A stretch of DNA of 64,000 nt from Acuticoccus sp965213555. GTDB taxonomy: Bacteria; Pseudomonadota; Alphaproteobacteria; Rhizobiales; Amorphaceae. The notes below the pieces were generated by a model. The model was not told the origin of the DNA. It worked only from the letters and a program-made list of their open reading frames with translations, and did no database searches. The translations under genes and the position numbers were made by a program. Each line of letters opens with the position of its first letter. Position 1 is the first letter of the stretch. The stretch is from contig NZ_OZ243890.1 in assembly GCF_965213555.1 (NCBI RefSeq), forward strand, positions 3,844,001 through 3,908,000, read 5' to 3'. Positions 59,904 through 64,000 of this stretch are shown here, piece after piece.

Positions 59904-62376
59904 AGCGCTCGACGAGGGCGCTGCGGTTGGCGGCGCGCGGCGCCACTGGCCTTGCCCAAAGGGCGTCGAGGTCGAGGGCGAGGAGCGCGTCGTTGAGGCC
60001 GACAGGGTCCTCCATGAGGCGCGGGTCGAGCACGGTGCCGCGCTCGTAGGTGCGCAGCCTCTCGCCCTGGGCGCCGAGGTCAAAGGCGACCGACGGGAGC
60101 TCCAGGGCCATCGCGACGGACACGGTAAAGACGTACGTCTCGGGCCAGATCGAGGCGAACAGCGCAAGGTCCGGTGCGATGGCGCGGATGCGCCGCACGG
60201 CATCCGCATCGCCGGCGTAGCGCCCGTGCGCGGTGACGTTGCGCGAGGCCTCGATCTCGCGCAGCGCGGTGTAGCCGACGACGTCGAAGTGCAGTGGCAG
60301 GTCGCGCTCTGCGATGTCGCGCAGCATCGCCTGCAGCAGGTAGGCCCCCTTGTGCGGTCCGATGGCGCCCAGGACGAGGATGCGCCGCTTGGCGCGAGCG
60401 GTGCGACGGGCGGAGAGGGGCAGGATGTCCTCGACGTCCGGCTCGGTGTGCGGGTGGACCTTCACCTTCGCCACGTCGACCAGGCGGCGCGCGCGCAGCG
60501 CAGCGGCCTCGGACGGTGCGCTCACCACCTCCGCGCCCGCGAGGTAGGTGCGGAAGCGCTGACGCCACTCGTCGATGCGCACCCACTCGAAGTTCGCCTT
60601 GGTGGAGGCAAGGCACGGCACGCAGCGCGCAGCGTCCGTCTCACCGCAGTAGCGCTCCTCCGCGTCGAGGAAGGTGAGCCGCGGGCACAGCGGCTGGTGA
60701 TCGTGCCACACGTGCCAGTAGGGACGGCCGGAGCGGCGCAGCGCATCCATGAGCTGCTCGATGGACGAGGTCGACAGCCCGGCAAACGAGTTCATGTGGA
60801 TGAGCTCGGGATCGAGGATCGCGAAGATGCGGTCGAGCAGGCTGTTGTGCCGCTCGATGTTGAGCGCCTCGAGGTTCGGCAGGTAGGGCAGCGCCCGCTC
60901 GCCGAACGGGGCGATGCGCACGAAGCCCTCCACCTGGGTCTGAATGACGATCGCGCGGTCGGCGACGTCCTTCAGCCCCTCGGCGACGAGGGCGATCTGC
61001 GAGTTGCGCAGATAGGTGTCGATGCCACCGCCGCGGGTGTGGGTGAAGAACACGACGGAGACCGGGCCGACCGCCTCCCTGAGCCGTGCGACGTCGAGGA
61101 GGATGCGCGAGGCGAGCAGCGGGTCGGCCGTGCGGTGGCGCGCCACGCGCCCTGCGTACTCGGGATGCTTCCTCGCCAAGAGCTCCTGGGCACGCTCCGA
61201 GCGGCGGCTCTGCGTCGCGCCGAAGGAGGCCGAGCCGTAATGCCGGACGTAGACCCCGCTCGCGATGACGTTGCGCCATCCGGCCTTGGTGGCGCGCATG
61301 CAGAAGTCGCACTCCTCGCCGTAGCCGAGGCCGAACGTGTCGGCGTCGAAGTCGCCGAGCTCGTCCAGCGCGGTGCGGCGGATCGCCATGCAGAAGCCGA
61401 TCCCGGTGGGCACGTCGACGACCGTGCCGCCGTTCGCCTCGGCCGCCAGGCGGTCGAGCGTCGCCGATGGGACCTCGAGCTCGTAAGCGTTGTCCACCGC
61501 CGTGTTGGGGTAGCTCGCGATGGTGGCGTTGTTGGACAAAGGCGTCACGGTGGCGATGGACGGGTCGTCGCGCATGGGAGCGAAGAGCCGGTCGAGCCAG
61601 CCGTCGTGCACCGTCGTGTCGGCGTTGAGCAGCACCACATCGCGGTGGGTGTTGGCCGCCATCCCAAGGTTCACGGAGCGGACGAAGCCGATGTTGCGCT
61701 CGTTGACGACAAGGCGGAGGAGCCCGGCCTCGGACAGCGTCTGAAGGAACGCGCTGACGGCGGGCTCGGGCGAGTCGTCGTCGACGACGAGGCACTCGAA
61801 CGGGGTGTCGCACCGCGCCGACAGCACGGACCACAGCGTGGCAGCGACGTGGGGCAGGCTCTTGTAGACAGGCACGACCACGTTGACCGCCGGTGCGGTG
61901 AGCGGGTCGACGACCCGCTTCGTCAGCCCGAGCCAAGCCTCGAGCGGCGGCGTCTCCGGCACGACGAGGGCGTCATCCGGACGTTCCTGCGCGGCGCGTC
62001 GGGCCCGCGAGATCGTCGCCGTGCGGCCCTCGTTGCGTCCGTGCACGATGTAGTGCTGAAACGGGTTGACCTTGGCGTCCGCAACATCGCCGTACATATC
62101 GATGTAGTCGCGGGTGGAGAACAGCTCGCAGGGGTCGCGCCCCTCCTTCCAGCCGCGCAGGATGTAGTGTCGGACGGGGCCGAACACCATCGGCCGCAGC
62201 TCAGGATAGGTCGTAAGGTAGTAGTCGTCGTCGAAGTGGCGCAGGATGTCGGCGCGCACGGCCATGTAGGACTTGCGCCGGGCGAACCAGGCGAGGTGCC
62301 ACGCGATCGAGCGCGGGTGGCTCGCAAGCCGACGCAGGCCGACGATGGTCCGCGACTGAAGCACGTCAGCGGCCAC
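59746..62376 (-). CDS. large glycosyltransferase with GT2 and GT4 domains
   Basis: About 876 residues. A short N-terminal region found in many alphaproteobacterial surface glycosyltransferases (DDDYYLTTYPELRPMVFGPV, FQHYIVHGRNEG) precedes a GT2 domain with VVPVYKSLPHVAATLWSVLS, FECLVVDDDSPEP, VVLLNADTTVHDGWL and YGEECDFCMRATKAGW (about residues 150-410). A GT4-like domain follows with FFTHTRGGGIDTYLRNS and KRRILVLGAIGPHKGAYLLQA. It likely builds capsule, O-antigen or exopolysaccharide. The start is uncertain: GTG 62376 or 62364, or ATG at 62265. The C-terminal ~50 residues are Arg/Pro-rich and run antisense to the sulfotransferase 3' end; they may not be authentic. Confidence 0.82.
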   Translation of the reverse strand: MAADVLQSRTIVGLRRLASHPRSIAWHLAWFARRKSYMAVRADILRHFDDDYYLTTYPELRPMVFGPVRHYILRGWKEGRDPCELFSTRDYIDMYGDVADAKVNPFQHYIVHGRNEGRTATISRARRAAQERPDDALVVPETPPLEAWLGLTKRVVDPLTAPAVNVVVPVYKSLPHVAATLWSVLSARCDTPFECLVVDDDSPEPAVSAFLQTLSEAGLLRLVVNERNIGFVRSVNLGMAANTHRDVVLLNADTTVHDGWLDRLFAPMRDDPSIATVTPLSNNATIASYPNTAVDNAYELEVPSATLDRLAAEANGGTVVDVPTGIGFCMAIRRTALDELGDFDADTFGLGYGEECDFCMRATKAGWRNVIASGVYVRHYGSASFGATQSRRSERAQELLARKHPEYAGRVARHRTADPLLASRILLDVARLREAVGPVSVVFFTHTRGGGIDTYLRNSQIALVAEGLKDVADRAIVIQTQVEGFVRIAPFGERALPYLPNLEALNIERHNSLLDRIFAILDPELIHMNSFAGLSTSSIEQLMDALRRSGRPYWHVWHDHQPLCPRLTFLDAEERYCGETDAARCVPCLASTKANFEWVRIDEWRQRFRTYLAGAEVVSAPSEAAALRARRLVDVAKVKVHPHTEPDVEDILPLSARRTARAKRRILVLGAIGPHKGAYLLQAMLRDIAERDLPLHFDVVGYTALREIEASRNVTAHGRYAGDADAVRRIRAIAPDLALFASIWPETYVFTVSVAMALELPSVAFDLGAQGERLRTYERGTVLDPRLMEDPVGLNDALLALDLDALWARPVAPRAANRSALVERFRSRSASPPREGLARGRPRTAVAADRGSAARSARPTARPSDEDQPAPAGSTA

Positions 62377-62698
62377 ACCTTGCGCTGCGGCACGGGGCGG
62401 GACGCCGTGATCCCGGAGCGTACGAGCGGGGTCGGTGCAGGCCTGGTTGGCGGGAGCGTAGGAGGCGCGCGCTCGCCGCCCAGCGGCCCGATCGCGCCGA
62501 GGCGGAGCAGCTCGGATGGGACCGGGGCAGCCTTCCAGCGACATCGTGCGGGACGCCGATCCGCACCGTGCCAACCGACTGCCACGACGAGACGTGAAGG
62601 TGGATCAAACGCGCGAACTCCGCCGGTGGGCGGAGGCTTACGGCGGCTCGCAGGGCCGATCAACCCTGCGAGCGAGGCAGCGCCACCCGCGCTGCTTG
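62377..62698. other. 322-base gap between the glycosyltransferase and lysR
   Basis: No gene or RNA is recognisable. The open glycosyltransferase frame extends to 62574 but its translation is low-complexity and unlike the family. Both flanking genes are on the minus strand, so the glycosyltransferase promoter should lie here. Confidence 0.5.
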
Positions 62699-63697
62699 TC
62701 AGGCGGCCCGCGAGGGAGAGGGAACGGTAGGATCGGCGCCGGCGACGAGGGCGCTTGCCGGCGCCAGCAGCGACGAACGCTCGCTGTACCGCTCCGCACC
62801 CGGCCAAGCCTCCTCGTCGGCGAGCTTGCGCACCAGCGCCTTCAACTCGTGGATCACAGCGCGCGTCGTCTGCGAGACCGGCCGCTGGGACGACGTCGCG
62901 AGGATGAGCGTGCGAGCGAGCGGCGGGTCGATGAGCGGACGCACGGTTAGGTCGTCGCCCGGCGCCACCGAGCCGCGTGGCAGGATCGTGGCGACGCCGT
63001 CCTCACGCGCCATCGCCTTCAGCGCCGAAAGCGAATCGACCTCGGCCGTCACCGCCAGGGAGACCCGCGCGTTCGCCGCGGCGCGCTCCACCATCAGCCG
63101 TAGCCCGTGGTTGCGGCGCGGCATGACGAGGCGGTGCTCGGCGGCCTGCGCCAGGCTGACCGGGCGCTCGGCGGCACCGTCCCTGCCCGCGGTGACGAGG
63201 ACGAGCTCCTCACGCAGCAGCGGTTCGGTGAGGAAGTGCTGGGTGCGTGTGGCGTCGTGCAGGATCGCGACGTCGAGCAGGCCGTTCGACAGCCACTCGT
63301 TGACGTAGCCGGACAAACCCTCGGTGAACTCGAGCTCGAGCTCGGGGTGGGTCTTCGCCACGCGTCGGAGGAGCGGCGGGGCGAGGTAGCGGATCACCGT
63401 GGGCATCGACCCGATGAGGATGGTACCGCGCGCCACACCCACGGTGTCTCGCACGTCCTGCTCGGCCTGGCGGATCGATTCGAGGATCTCGTTGGCGTGG
63501 GCGTAGAGCTGTTGTCCCGCATCGGTGAGCTTGACGCCGCGTCCGTTGCGGAAGAACAGCGGCGTCCCGAGCGATTCCTCGAGGTTGGCGATCTGGCGGC
63601 TGACCGCCGGCTGCGCCACCGACAGCGCCGCGGCGGCGCGCGAGACGCTCCCCGCATCGGCGACGCGCTTGAAGTAACGGAGCTGCTTGATTTCCAT
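62699..63697 (-). CDS. LysR-family transcriptional regulator
   Basis: 332 residues. The N-terminal winged helix-turn-helix is MEIKQLRYFKRVADAGSVSR with AAAALSVAQPAVSRQIANLE and LFFRNGRGVKLTDAG. The effector domain follows from TILIGSMPTVIRYLAPPLL. It resembles the nitrogen/aromatic-control branch of LysR proteins, but the target is unknown. It usually acts on a divergent neighbour; the region upstream leaves the window without showing one. A perfect inverted repeat (63705-63723) lies just upstream of its start codon and may be its own control site. Confidence 0.9.
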   Translation of the reverse strand: MEIKQLRYFKRVADAGSVSRAAAALSVAQPAVSRQIANLEESLGTPLFFRNGRGVKLTDAGQQLYAHANEILESIRQAEQDVRDTVGVARGTILIGSMPTVIRYLAPPLLRRVAKTHPELELEFTEGLSGYVNEWLSNGLLDVAILHDATRTQHFLTEPLLREELVLVTAGRDGAAERPVSLAQAAEHRLVMPRRNHGLRLMVERAAANARVSLAVTAEVDSLSALKAMAREDGVATILPRGSVAPGDDLTVRPLIDPPLARTLILATSSQRPVSQTTRAVIHELKALVRKLADEEAWPGAERYSERSSLLAPASALVAGADPTVPSPSRAA

Positions 63698-63704
63698 CGA
63701 GTGA

Positions 63705-63723
63705 CCCTCGCGTACCGCGAGGG
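63705..63723. promoter_or_regulatory. inverted repeat upstream of lysR
   Basis: CCCTCGCG (63705-63712) and CGCGAGGG (63716-63723) are perfect reverse complements around TAC, centred 17 bases before the lysR start codon. It may be an operator or a 5' hairpin. The rest of 63698-64000 shows no gene. Confidence 0.4.
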
Positions 63724-64000
63724 GATCTCCTCGCCGGTCGACCTAGCGTGTGTGACGTTCCTCCTCAGACGGCACCCGCGACGTCGCAGGTCCGCAGGAG
63801 CGAGCCGCAAGGGCGGCGGTGCGGACCTCGGCCGGGCCGGCCAGCCATGGCGCGGCAGCTCGGGCGTGTTCATGTCGGTTCGGGCGCGGCGACATGGCGG
63901 CCGGGGATGCGCGGCAGCGCGTCCCGTCGAGGCACCAAGCGCGGCACACCCGACTTCGACGATGGACCGACCCTACCGCGCGTGGATGTCCCGAGGGTTG

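Overview
This is a very GC-rich window from an alphaproteobacterium, most likely in the Hyphomicrobiales (Rhizobiales) or a close relative. The inference rests on gene order: trkA-dat-hfq-hflX, ccmI-ccmE-ccmF-ccmH followed by degP, a two-component pair and glnE, and tmk-holB-metG-tatD with an rlpA homologue. Many genes start with GTG or TTG and many neighbours share ATGA or GTGA stop/start overlaps. Most of the window is housekeeping chromosome. I see no prophage, CRISPR array or conjugative element.

Layout. 1-7.4 kb: the 3' part of a fused indolepyruvate:ferredoxin oxidoreductase, tRNA-Gly(GCC), glucokinase, and a divergent pair that matches the URC uracil-catabolism proteins (a GTP cyclohydrolase II-like protein and a DUF1688/URC4 protein). 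7.4-7.9 kb: a G-rich hairpin and an IS5-type remnant. 7.9-13.8 kb: tmk-holB-metG-tatD-MBL hydrolase, preceded by an RlpA lipoprotein. 14-19.5 kb: a RidA protein, an M20-like protein lacking several zinc ligands, a quinone oxidoreductase, a UbiH-type monooxygenase, a frameshifted AEC transporter and a DUF302 protein. 19.6-22.4 kb: an LpxL-type acyltransferase whose 3' end runs into a decayed IS481 element, with an IS5 element inserted exactly at the stop codon of the IS481 transposase. 22.4-27.2 kb: enoyl-CoA hydratase, hflX, hfq, dat and trkA, all on the minus strand.

27.2-36.7 kb: a 640-base gap where ntr genes are often found in relatives, a secreted CAP-RTX protein, glutaryl-CoA dehydrogenase, aminopeptidase N, a membrane PAS sensor kinase and a Uma2 nuclease-like gene. 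36.7-48.8 kb: a long minus-strand block covering cytochrome c maturation, an alpha/beta hydrolase-OsmC fusion, DegP, a response regulator with its kinase, and GlnE. 49-58.8 kb: TolC, an SMP-30 lactonase, Dxs, a host-attachment protein, an M19 dipeptidase, a TRAP transporter with a fused permease, and RpiA. 59-63.7 kb: a sulfotransferase-like gene convergent with, and overlapping, a large two-domain glycosyltransferase, then a LysR regulator.

The least ordinary parts are the nested IS scar that changes gene ends, the M20 homologue with a dismantled metal site, the URC pair, the CAP-RTX protein at a synteny break, and the overlapping sulfotransferase/glycosyltransferase pair. I did not find a convincing wholly new multi-gene system. 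All calls come from reading translated sequence; no database search was possible.
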